A stretch of 64,000 nucleotides of DNA, taken from contig CAVSIX010000002.1 in the NCBI GenBank assembly GCA_963728195.1, positions 1-64,000 of the forward strand. Reading direction: 5' to 3'. How positions within the stretch are numbered: position 1 is the first letter of the stretch; each line of letters starts with the position of its first letter. A program made the translations under genes and the position numbers. Shown here piece after piece: positions 33,342 through 40,058 of this stretch. The DNA comes from Sva-07 sp963728195 (lineage in GTDB: Bacteria; Actinomycetota; Acidimicrobiia; Acidimicrobiales; Ilumatobacteraceae). The notes beneath the pieces were generated by a model, which was given only the letters and a program-made list of their open reading frames with translations, had not been told where the DNA came from and searched no databases.

Positions 33342-33428
33342 GCGGCGAAGCTCGCTCGATCATTGCGGCGAAGCTCGCTCGATCATTGCGGCGAAGCTCG
33401 CCTGATCATTGCGGCGAAGCTCGCTCGA
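33342..33428. repeat. Four tandem 23-bp repeats in a divergent promoter region
   Basis: GCGGCGAAGCTCGCTCGATCATT repeats with a 23-base period from 33342, 33365, 33388 and 33411, the last unit being partial and the third having one change. It lies in the 148 bases between the FAD reductase (minus) and thioesterase (plus) genes. Each unit contains TGATC-type half sites, so it could be a cluster of operators. Confidence 0.85.
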
Positions 33429-33448
33429 AACGAGTCCGTCGCCGGCAC

Positions 33449-33454
33449 TAGCGT
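33449..33454 (+). promoter_or_regulatory. -10 box TAGCGT, leaderless start for 33461
   Basis: TAGCGT followed by 6 bases and the ATG. Confidence 0.5.
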
Positions 33455-33460
33455 CTGGGC

Positions 33461-33907
33461 ATGCCTTCAGCCACGGCCGACGACACGCGCCCCACACACT
33501 CACTACCGACCGCGACGGCGGTGAACGAGATGATCGACCAGCTCTTCCCGGGCTCGAACAACACCTGCGACGCGATCGGTGCCGACTTCGCAGTGGCCCG
33601 CCGGGAGATCTCCGACGCCGAACTGCGCCCAGGTGCGTTCGTCTCGGGTCCGTCGCAGTTCGGGCTGGCCGACGCCGCGCTCTGGTATCTCGTGTTCGGT
33701 GCCACGGGGCGCATCGAGCCGATGGCGCTCACCTCGGAACTCTCGATCCGGTTCCTGCGACCGGCCCAGGGCAAGGTCCTGTGGGCGAAGGCGACCCTCG
33801 ACGTCGCAGGGCGCCGCAACGTGGTCGGCACCGTCCGCGTGTGGTGCGACGACCGATACGACAAACCGACCGCCACCGCGCAGGGCACCTACGCACTGCC
33901 GCTGTGA
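33461..33907 (+). CDS. PaaI-like hotdog-fold thioesterase
   Basis: The 148-residue protein has the hotdog pattern of the PaaI/4HBT group: GPSQFGLADAALWYLVFG (central helix with an Asp in the active-site position), TSELSIRFLRPAQGKVLWAKATL and a final strand YALPL. Such enzymes hydrolyse acyl- or aryl-CoA thioesters; the substrate cannot be told. Its stop (tga) overlaps an upstream GTG of the VOC gene, suggesting co-expression. Confidence 0.85.
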   Translation: MPSATADDTRPTHSLPTATAVNEMIDQLFPGSNNTCDAIGADFAVARREISDAELRPGAFVSGPSQFGLADAALWYLVFGATGRIEPMALTSELSIRFLRPAQGKVLWAKATLDVAGRRNVVGTVRVWCDDRYDKPTATAQGTYALPL

Positions 33908-33912
33908 CCGCC

Positions 33913-34380
33913 ATGAGCAACTCGAACGACACGAGCCCGCCGCACGACGAGGTTCGACCGCGGTTCCACTTGGCGATGCCGGTGCACGACCTGTTGGCCG
34001 CCCGTGGGTTCTACGGTGGGGTGCTCGGCTGCCCCGAGGGTCGCAGTGCGGAGACGTGGGTCGACTTCGACCTGTACGGGCACCAGTTCGTCGCCCATCT
34101 CGACGCCCACGCCGACCGGGGCGCACGGGGCGAGGTGCTCACCAATCCGGTCGACGGCGACGACGTGCCCGTGCCGCATTTCGGCGTGCTGTTGTCGCCT
34201 GCGCAGTGGCAGGACCTCGCCGAGCGGTTGCGCGCAGCGGGCACGACGTTCGTGATCGAACCTCACACCCGGTTCGCCGGCCAGGTCGGCGAGCAGTCGA
34301 CGATGTTCCTGCTCGACCCGTCGGGCAATGCCCTGGAGTTCAAGGCGTTCGCCGACGACAGCCAGGTGTTCGCCCGGTGA
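33913..34380 (+). CDS. VOC-family (glyoxalase/dioxygenase-like) protein
   Basis: The 155-residue single VOC-module protein has paired beta-alpha-beta-beta-beta motifs: HLAMPVHDLLAARGFYGGVLGC and HFGVLLSPAQWQDLAERL, then FLLDPSGNALEFKAF with the C-terminal Glu metal ligand. The family includes glyoxalase I, fosfomycin resistance enzymes and dioxygenases; this one is closest to uncharacterised glyoxalase-like proteins. The ATG at 33913 is used; a GTG at 33904 that shares bases with the upstream stop is an alternative. Confidence 0.85.
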   Translation: MSNSNDTSPPHDEVRPRFHLAMPVHDLLAARGFYGGVLGCPEGRSAETWVDFDLYGHQFVAHLDAHADRGARGEVLTNPVDGDDVPVPHFGVLLSPAQWQDLAERLRAAGTTFVIEPHTRFAGQVGEQSTMFLLDPSGNALEFKAFADDSQVFAR

Positions 34381-34387
34381 TCGGCCG

Positions 34388-35194
34388 GTGACGATCGCGG
34401 TCGACGACGCCGACGACCACCGACTCGACGACTACCGGTCGCTCAACGACCAGGCGTTCCGTCGGCGGTACGAGGGCGACGAACTGTTCGTCGCCGAGGG
34501 GTACGTCGCGATCGACCGGCTGATCGAGTCGGGCCACGAGATCCGCTCGGTGTTGCTGGCCCCGTCACGCGTCGAGCGGTTCGCACCGCACCTTCGCGCA
34601 CTGGCCGCTCGGGGTGTCGATGTGTTGGTCGCCGAGCACGACGTGATCGCAGCCGTGGTCGGCTTCGATCTGCACCGGGGCGTGGTGGCGTGTGCGCAGC
34701 GCCGTGCGTCGCCGAGCGTCGCGGAGCTGCTCGACGGCGCCGCGCGGATCGCCGTACTCGAGGGCCTCAACGACAACGAGAACCTCGGTGCGATCGCACG
34801 AGCCGCACGTGCCTTCCGCATCGGCGGGCTGTTGATCGATCCGACGTGCACCGACCCCTACAGCCGGCGGACCGTGCGGGTGAGCATGGGCGAGGTGCTG
34901 ACGCTGCCGATCTCCCGGGTCGCGCGTGACGGCTGGCCGGCGGTGCTGGGCGAGGTCCGTTCGGCGGGCTTCGAGGTGTGGGCGATGACTCCGGCGTCGA
35001 CCGCCGAGGAACTGTGGTCGCTGCCGGTTCCCGACCGGGTGGCGGTAGTGCTCGGCGCCGAGGGACCAGGGCTGAGCCGGGCGGCGCTCGCCGGCGCCGA
35101 TCGCCAGGTCCGCATCCCGATCAGCGCCGAGGTCGACTCGCTCAACGTCGGCCAGGCCGCCGCCGTCACGTTCGCTGCCCTCACCCGACCCTGA
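34388..35194 (+). CDS. SpoU/TrmH-family RNA 2'-O-methyltransferase
   Basis: The 268-residue SPOUT enzyme has an N-terminal substrate-binding domain (FVAEGYVAIDRLIESGHEIRSVLL) and a C-terminal knotted domain with motif 1 NDNENLGAIARAARAF, motif 2 VVLGAEGPGLS and motif 3 IPISAEVDSLNVGQAAAV. It methylates a ribose in rRNA or tRNA; the target is not predictable. The GTG at 34388 starts 8 bases after the VOC gene. It ends before a strong stem-loop shared with the convergent transporter gene. Confidence 0.92.
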   Translation: MTIAVDDADDHRLDDYRSLNDQAFRRRYEGDELFVAEGYVAIDRLIESGHEIRSVLLAPSRVERFAPHLRALAARGVDVLVAEHDVIAAVVGFDLHRGVVACAQRRASPSVAELLDGAARIAVLEGLNDNENLGAIARAARAFRIGGLLIDPTCTDPYSRRTVRVSMGEVLTLPISRVARDGWPAVLGEVRSAGFEVWAMTPASTAEELWSLPVPDRVAVVLGAEGPGLSRAALAGADRQVRIPISAEVDSLNVGQAAAVTFAALTRP

Positions 35195-35224
35195 GCGTGT
35201 CCCTCCGGACCCGACCCCGATGGA

Positions 35225-35263
35225 CAGCCTGTCCTTGCGGGCCCGACCCGGAAGGACAGGCTG
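35225..35263. terminator. Bidirectional stem-loop terminator candidate
   Basis: CAGCCTGTCCTT and AAGGACAGGCTG form a perfect 12-bp stem around a 15-base loop, between the convergent SpoU methyltransferase and MMPL transporter genes. There is no U-tract, as is common in high-GC actinobacteria. Confidence 0.7.
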
Positions 35264-35274
35264 CGTCGCTCGGC

Positions 35275-37461
35275 TCAGTGGGCGAACTTGACGTTGGGGA
35301 GGATGCGGTCCATCCAACGCGGCAGCCACCAGGCCCGGTTGCCGATGAGATACAGCGTCGCCGGCACCAGCACCAGACGGATCAGGAAGGCGTCGAGCAA
35401 CACGGCGGTGCCGAGGATCAAGCCCATCTCCTTCATCGGCAGGGTGCCGGCGATGGCGAACGTGTAGAACACCGCGATCATGACGCCGGCGGCGGCCACG
35501 ATCGGCCGGCCGGTGTGGCCGAGCGATCCTCGCACTGCCTCGGCGGCATCACCCGAGCGTTCGAAGTGCTCGCGGGTCGAGGCCAGCAGGAACACCGTGT
35601 AGTCCATCGAGATCGCGAACACGAGGGCGAAGAAGAACAGCGGCGCCCACGACGTGAGATAGCCCTGGCTGTCGAAGCCGAGCAGGCTCGACCCGATGCC
35701 GTGCTGGAACACCAGCGCTCCGACACCGAACGCGGCGCCGACCGACAACAGGTTGAAGATCACGCCGACGAACGCCACGATCACCGCCTGGAGGGCGATC
35801 ATCAACAAGATGAAGCCCAGCACGAGGACCACGCCCATCACGAGCGGGGCCTTCTGCGACAGCGTCTGATCGAGGTCGTAGTTCTCGGCGACCGGACCAC
35901 CGACGAGCACGCCGTCGGGCAGTTCCTCTCGCAACGTCGGGATCAGGCCGAGCGCCTCGTCCGACGACGGGTCGTAGGCACCGACGGCCTGGATGATGCT
36001 GGCACCCTCCATGCCCGGCTGGGGCGGGAACGCCATGACGACACCCTCGGTGGCCATCATCTGGTCGGCGACGGCCTGGGCATCGGCGCCGGCGGGGACG
36101 ATCACCTGGATCGGACCGGGGCCGCCGGGGCCGAATCCGTCGGCGATCATGTCGTATCCCTGACGGGCCTGCTCGTCGGCGGGCAGGACGGTGATGCCGG
36201 GCATCCCGGTCTTCAGACCGAGCAGCGGCAGAGCGAGGGCGACGAGTGCAGCGACGGCCGCGACCGCCACGATCACCTTGTGGGCCTCGATGCGATCGGC
36301 CAGCTTCGCGAAGAACTCGCTGTGATGGTCCCCCTTGCGATGCCACGGGAGAGCGAACTTGTCGATGCCGGGTCCGAGTAGTGCGGGCAGCAGTGTGAGC
36401 GCAGCGAGCAGGACGAAGCTGACCGACAGCATCATGCCTGCGGCCATCGAACGGAACGCCGGGATCGGCACGAGCAGCACGGCCGAGAGGCTGATCAACA
36501 CGGTGATGCCGGAGAACAGCACCGCCTTGCCGGCGGTGTCCATCGCAAGGCCGGCGGCATGCTGGGGGTCCTCGGGGTGTGCGTGCAGCGCAGCCCGGTA
36601 GCGGGTGACGATGAACAGGGCGTAGTCGATGCCCAGTGCGAGCGCGAACATCATCGCGAAGTTCAACGTCCAGATCGACAGGTCGGTGATTTGGGTGATG
36701 CCGTACAGCACGCCCATCGAGGCCAGCAGGCCAGCAGCGGTCAGCACGAGCGGCAGGCCAGCGGCGGCGAGCGTGCCGAAGGCGATCACGAGGATGACAG
36801 CGGTGACCGGCCACGTGAGGATCTCGGCCTTCATCATGCCTTCGCGGTTGACGGCGTTGAAGTCGTCCCAGAACGCCGGCGAGCCGGTGAGCGCCACGAA
36901 GATCTCGTCACCGGCGACCTCGGTCGACAGGTCCCCGATGTCGTCGCCGAGCCGTTCAGCGGCGCGCACGGCTTCGGTCGGGTCGACCTGGGCACCTGCC
37001 TGGATCATGACGGTCATGCCGTCCATGCCGGGCTGGGCGGGCATCGGCTGGCCGAAGCCGGGTTCGGTGGCGATCAGCTCGTTGACGTCGGCGATCACCT
37101 GCTGGAAGGCCGGATCGTCGATCGGCGTCGACTGGCTCTGGATCACCACGACGGCCGATTGCGACGACAGGCCGCCGAACTGCTGATCGATCACGTCACG
37201 TGCGGCGAGCGACTCGCTGCCGTTGACTTCCCACATCGCACCGGAAAGGGCGTGCTCGAGCCGCGGCGCGAAGACACCGAGGCCGATCGCGAGGACCGCC
37301 CAGGTCAGCACGACCAGCTTGCGGTGGCCGTGCGCCCATCGCCCCATCCGCGCCAACGGCGGATGGACGACGTCGGTCTCCATGTCGTCGTGAACGATGA
37401 GCGGTTTATGGTCATGTAGCGATGAATCCGACAATGCGGGTGGGTCGAGATCGGTACTCAT
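35275..37461 (-). CDS. MMPL/RND-family membrane transporter
   Basis: The 728-residue protein has the duplicated MMPL plan: a first membrane helix (KLVVLTWAVLAIGLGVF), a large extracellular loop, five helices, then the same again, about 12 helices. Family strings are ALGIDYALFIVTRYR, ISMDYTVFLLASTREH and the late GVMIAVFYTFA. Such proteins export lipids or toxic compounds using the proton gradient. It lies 85 bases downstream of an ArsR-type repressor gene on the same strand. The ATG at 37461 has GGAAAG upstream; an internal ATG at 37383 is possible because an operator-like dyad lies between the two. Confidence 0.9.
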   Translation of the reverse strand: MSTDLDPPALSDSSLHDHKPLIVHDDMETDVVHPPLARMGRWAHGHRKLVVLTWAVLAIGLGVFAPRLEHALSGAMWEVNGSESLAARDVIDQQFGGLSSQSAVVVIQSQSTPIDDPAFQQVIADVNELIATEPGFGQPMPAQPGMDGMTVMIQAGAQVDPTEAVRAAERLGDDIGDLSTEVAGDEIFVALTGSPAFWDDFNAVNREGMMKAEILTWPVTAVILVIAFGTLAAAGLPLVLTAAGLLASMGVLYGITQITDLSIWTLNFAMMFALALGIDYALFIVTRYRAALHAHPEDPQHAAGLAMDTAGKAVLFSGITVLISLSAVLLVPIPAFRSMAAGMMLSVSFVLLAALTLLPALLGPGIDKFALPWHRKGDHHSEFFAKLADRIEAHKVIVAVAAVAALVALALPLLGLKTGMPGITVLPADEQARQGYDMIADGFGPGGPGPIQVIVPAGADAQAVADQMMATEGVVMAFPPQPGMEGASIIQAVGAYDPSSDEALGLIPTLREELPDGVLVGGPVAENYDLDQTLSQKAPLVMGVVLVLGFILLMIALQAVIVAFVGVIFNLLSVGAAFGVGALVFQHGIGSSLLGFDSQGYLTSWAPLFFFALVFAISMDYTVFLLASTREHFERSGDAAEAVRGSLGHTGRPIVAAAGVMIAVFYTFAIAGTLPMKEMGLILGTAVLLDAFLIRLVLVPATLYLIGNRAWWLPRWMDRILPNVKFAH
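37408..37427. promoter_or_regulatory. ArsR-like operator candidate at the MMPL gene start
   Basis: ATGGTCATGTAGCGATGAAT matches the imperfect dyad upstream of arsR (37889-37908) at 15 of 20 positions. It falls inside the first codons if the MMPL gene starts at 37461, and upstream if it starts at 37383. Confidence 0.4.
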
Positions 37462-37546
37462 GTGGTGGGCTGCTTTCCGGTAGCGGGTTGTTGGAAGGGG
37501 TGACAGGGGGGTGACAAGGGGGTGGTCGACCGAGGGCAGAGCGCGA

Positions 37547-37876
37547 TCAGACGGCGAACGTGCGGGCGTCGTGGGCGACCTGGTCGCGCAGGCGGTCGCA
37601 GACGATTGCGCACACGGGCATCAGGCTCGGATCGGTGACCGAGTAGTACGCCGAGGTGCCCTCGCTGCGACGGGTGACGATCCCGGCGTCGTGGAGCAAC
37701 CGCAGATGCTTGGAGACGTTCGCCTGGCTGGTGCCGAGGCGCTCGACGAGTTGGCCGACGTTCTGCTCGCCGTCGTCGAGCAGCGTGCGAATGATGCCGA
37801 GGCGTGTGGCGTCGCCGAGGACGCGGAAGCGTTCGGCGACGTGCTCGAGCAATTCAGCGGGAAGTGCCTTGGACAT
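37547..37876 (-). CDS. ArsR-family transcriptional repressor
   Basis: The 109-residue winged-helix protein has RFRVLGDATRLGIIRTLLDDGEQNVGQLVERLGTSQANVSKHLRLLHDAGIVTRRSEGTSAYYSV. A C-terminal pair of Cys (VCAIVC) could form a metal or thiol site. ArsR proteins repress their own operon until a metal or reactive ligand binds. The next gene is an MMPL transporter, and similar dyads precede both genes, so this is most likely its local repressor. The ATG at 37876 is chosen over the frame's upstream extension because the dyad lies at 37889-37908. Confidence 0.9.
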   Translation of the reverse strand: MSKALPAELLEHVAERFRVLGDATRLGIIRTLLDDGEQNVGQLVERLGTSQANVSKHLRLLHDAGIVTRRSEGTSAYYSVTDPSLMPVCAIVCDRLRDQVAHDARTFAV

Positions 37877-37888
37877 GTGCAGCACTCT

Positions 37889-37908
37889 ATAACCATCTAG
37901 CGATGATT
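37889..37908. promoter_or_regulatory. ArsR-like operator candidate upstream of arsR
   Basis: ATAACCATCTAGCGATGATT is an imperfect dyad centred on CTAG, 12 bases before the arsR start. A related sequence lies at 37408-37427. Confidence 0.5.
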
Positions 37909-37945
37909 GCAACCCACTGTGGCCGGCCCTGCCGCTGCACGTTCC

Positions 37946-38043
37946 GATGAGCGAAAAGCCGACATCTTGTCGGTTCGCTCATCGAACACCGAAGTGCCGC
38001 ATCGCGATGAGCGAAAAGCCGGGATCTGGTCGATTCGCTCATC
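37946..38043. repeat. Tandem pair of 38-nt family A palindromes
   Basis: Copies at 37946-37983 and 38006-38043 (60 bases apart), both beginning GATGAGCGAAAAGCC and ending TTCGCTCATC, upstream of arsR. Together with the space to 38139 this is a 260-base gene-free region. Confidence 0.87.
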
Positions 38044-38139
38044 GCTGGGGGCACATCACACCGACGCAACGGAGCGATGTGGGACGAAAACGGCGAATGC
38101 CCCCGGGCGGACCCGAGGGCATTCGATCGATTCGTTCGG

Positions 38140-38433
38140 TCAGTCGTCCGATTCGGAGCTTTCCTCGCGCGGTTCGGGGGCTTCCCCGAGGCCGAGCTGA
38201 GCAAAGATCTCCGCCTTGCGGAACTCGAAGTCGTCCTCGTCGACGTCTCCGGCTGCGAACTTCTCGTTCAACAGGCGGAACTGCTCGAGCAGCGCATCCT
38301 CGTCGGGGCCGTCATCGACGTCCTCATCGGAGTCCGATGACTTGCCGTGTCGAACGGCGAGCTTCTCGGCCTTGCGCTCCTTCTTGCGGAGCTCTCGTTG
38401 ACGCTTCTGGTAGGACTGTGGGCTTCGAGCCAA
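38140..38433 (-). CDS. Small charged protein, TTG start, unknown
   Basis: The predicted 97-residue protein starts at a TTG (38433) with AGGAGG 8 bases upstream, reading LARSPQSYQKRQRELRKKER. A short basic helix of this kind followed by an acidic tail (DEDVDDGPDEDALLEQF, SSESDD) suggests a nucleic-acid- or ribosome-associated small protein, but no function is established. Similar short basic starts occur in uncharacterised small proteins, from memory. It directly follows the cold-shock gene on the same strand, 13 bases after it, and is probably co-transcribed. The frame extends upstream to 38517, but that part overlaps the cold-shock gene in another frame. Confidence 0.7.
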   Translation of the reverse strand: MARSPQSYQKRQRELRKKERKAEKLAVRHGKSSDSDEDVDDGPDEDALLEQFRLLNEKFAAGDVDEDDFEFRKAEIFAQLGLGEAPEPREESSESDD

Positions 38434-38446
38434 TCGGAACGCCTCC

Positions 38447-38647
38447 TCAGACGACTTTGACGTCGACCGCTTCGGGACCCTTGCGGCCCGCAGCGATCTC
38501 GAACTCGACGGTGTCACCGTCGTTCAGCGAACGACGACCAGAACCGACGATGTTCGAATAGTGCACGAAAACGTCGTCGCCGTCGTCGCGAGAGATGAAA
38601 CCGAAGCCCTTCTCGTCATTGAAGAACTTCACTGTACCTGTGGCCAT
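38447..38647 (-). CDS. csp: Cold-shock domain protein (CspA family)
   Basis: The 66-residue protein is a single cold-shock domain with RNP1 KGFGFI and RNP2 VFVHYSN, starting MATGTVKFFNDE. It binds single-stranded RNA and DNA and melts RNA secondary structure. An AGGAG precedes the ATG. The region up to 38757 gives room for a long 5' leader, as many cold-shock genes have. Confidence 0.95.
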   Translation of the reverse strand: MATGTVKFFNDEKGFGFISRDDGDDVFVHYSNIVGSGRRSLNDGDTVEFEIAAGRKGPEAVDVKVV

Positions 38648-38757
38648 TTCGGCTCCTTGTTGAAATCGGAGCCACCGTTGACTCACGTTTACGGTCCTGA
38701 GGTTAGTGACCGTTGTGCAATTGTCCACCGCGCGGCACGCGGCTCACCCGATGGTGG

Positions 38758-39393
38758 TCACCCCGTCGAGACCAGCGCGAGGCGGCGAGGACGGAGAACG
38801 ACGAACGGGCGGTGCCCTGTGATGGCGAGCCGACCCAGGATCACCGAGGCGAGCGTCATGCCGACCGCACCGGCGAGCATGAGCGCAACGTCTCCGACGC
38901 CGACGCCGTAGACCAACCACAACGCTGCCTCGACGAAGGCGATGATCCAGGTCGCCGACGACACTCCGGACAGCAACGTCGTGCGCAGCGACGCCACGAC
39001 GGCCGGCAGCAGCTGGATGCCGTAGGAGAGCCCGACCGCGACGCCGGCGAGTTCCCAGCCGCCGACGACGAGGAACGGCAACGGCACCATGCCGAGCCCG
39101 AATGCGCCGAGCGCCATCCCGGGCAGGGCTGCGCGACCGACCGACCGGACGAAGAACCACGCCATGGTGCCGTAGAGCAGCAACGAGATGACCGACACCG
39201 GCACCAACGCCCAGACGCCGACGACGAGTCCGTAGGTGAGCCACCACCCGTTGATCGCGAGGCTGACGCCGATCCACGTGGACGACACGCCGTCGACCCG
39301 ACGCGTCCGGGCGATGCGGCGGGCCTGAGGGAACGCCATCCACGACCCGAGGACGGTGGCGGCGACCACGATGAGGTTGAGGGCGAGATCCAT
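38758..39393 (-). CDS. PQ-loop/SWEET-like membrane protein, duplicated
   Basis: The 211-residue protein has about seven membrane helices made of two related halves. Each has a PQ-loop-like Pro-Gln/Leu-Pro motif and a GVSS turn: FPQARRIARTRRVDGVSSTW in the first and LLPAVVASL, LSGVSSATW in the second. Bacterial SemiSWEETs have a single three-helix unit and dimerise; this resembles a fused pair. Sugar or amino-acid transport is likely but unproven. It is divergent from a CGNR zinc-finger regulator gene across a 34-base palindrome. Confidence 0.8.
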   Translation of the reverse strand: MDLALNLIVVAATVLGSWMAFPQARRIARTRRVDGVSSTWIGVSLAINGWWLTYGLVVGVWALVPVSVISLLLYGTMAWFFVRSVGRAALPGMALGAFGLGMVPLPFLVVGGWELAGVAVGLSYGIQLLPAVVASLRTTLLSGVSSATWIIAFVEAALWLVYGVGVGDVALMLAGAVGMTLASVILGRLAITGHRPFVVLRPRRLALVSTG

Positions 39394-39410
39394 GGTTCCG
39401 ACGACATTCC

Positions 39411-39444
39411 GTGTAAGTGGCTAACTGGCGTTAGTACCTTACAC
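39411..39444. promoter_or_regulatory. 34-nt palindromic operator between SWEET-like and CGNR genes
   Basis: GTGTAAG, TGGC, TAAC, TGGC, GTTA, GTAC, CTTACAC: the outer 7-bp and inner 4-bp arms are perfect inverted repeats with regular 4-base spacers. It lies in the 76 bases between divergent genes and is the obvious binding site for the CGNR regulator, controlling both. Confidence 0.75.
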
Positions 39445-39457
39445 GCTCGGAGCGGAC

Positions 39458-39463
39458 TACGCT
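39458..39463 (+). promoter_or_regulatory. -10 box TACGCT, leaderless start for 39470
   Basis: TACGCT followed by 6 bases and the GTG. Confidence 0.5.
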
Positions 39464-39469
39464 CACCAC

Positions 39470-40039
39470 GTGTACGTCACGTCCGGTCACGACACCGAGG
39501 TCCGCCTCACGATCGAGGCGCTCATCGATCTCGTCAACGAACTGCGCGACGCCCGCGACGAGCCGGGCAGCAAGGCCGTCGACGTCCGAACACTGCTCCA
39601 CGAGCACCGGTTCAGTCGAGCCGCGGGCGCCTCGGCCGCAGCGATCGACCGCATCGAACAGCGCGTCGGGTCGATGATCGACACCCTGGTCGCGCTCCCC
39701 GGCTCAGAGCCGGAGCCGACCGTGGCGTGGATCAACGACGAGCTCTCGCGCATCCACATCACGCCGTCGCTGACCGACCACGACGGCGCCGACCTCCACA
39801 TCCACTGGACGCCGGCATCAGCGACCTTCGACGACCAGGCGATCGCCGACTTCCTGATGGCGTTCGCGCAGGAGGTGTGCGACCACGGCACCACCCGATT
39901 CGGCAAGTGCGCCGCGAACGACTGTGACCACCTCTTCTACGACGTCACCCGCAACGGTTCTCGTCGGTTCTGTGGCGACCCGCGTTGTGCGAGCCGCACC
40001 CACACCGCCGACCACCGCGCCCGGCGACGCACGACCTGA
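39470..40039 (+). CDS. CGNR zinc-finger (ABATE-type) transcriptional regulator
   Basis: The 189-residue protein has an N-terminal ABATE-like domain (about 5-135: LTIEALIDLVNELRDA) and a C-terminal CGNR zinc finger (about 140-185): KCAANDCDHLFYDVTRNGSRRFCGDPRCASRTHTA, split here as CAANDC, then FCGDPRC. The signature tetrapeptide is CASR instead of CGNR. These proteins are thought to bind DNA with the finger and a small ligand with ABATE. The gene is leaderless by its TACGCT box and sits beside a 34-base palindrome that likely mediates autoregulation and control of the SWEET-like gene. Confidence 0.85.
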   Translation: MYVTSGHDTEVRLTIEALIDLVNELRDARDEPGSKAVDVRTLLHEHRFSRAAGASAAAIDRIEQRVGSMIDTLVALPGSEPEPTVAWINDELSRIHITPSLTDHDGADLHIHWTPASATFDDQAIADFLMAFAQEVCDHGTTRFGKCAANDCDHLFYDVTRNGSRRFCGDPRCASRTHTADHRARRRTT

Positions 40040-40058
40040 CCGCAGCGCACCGGCGACC

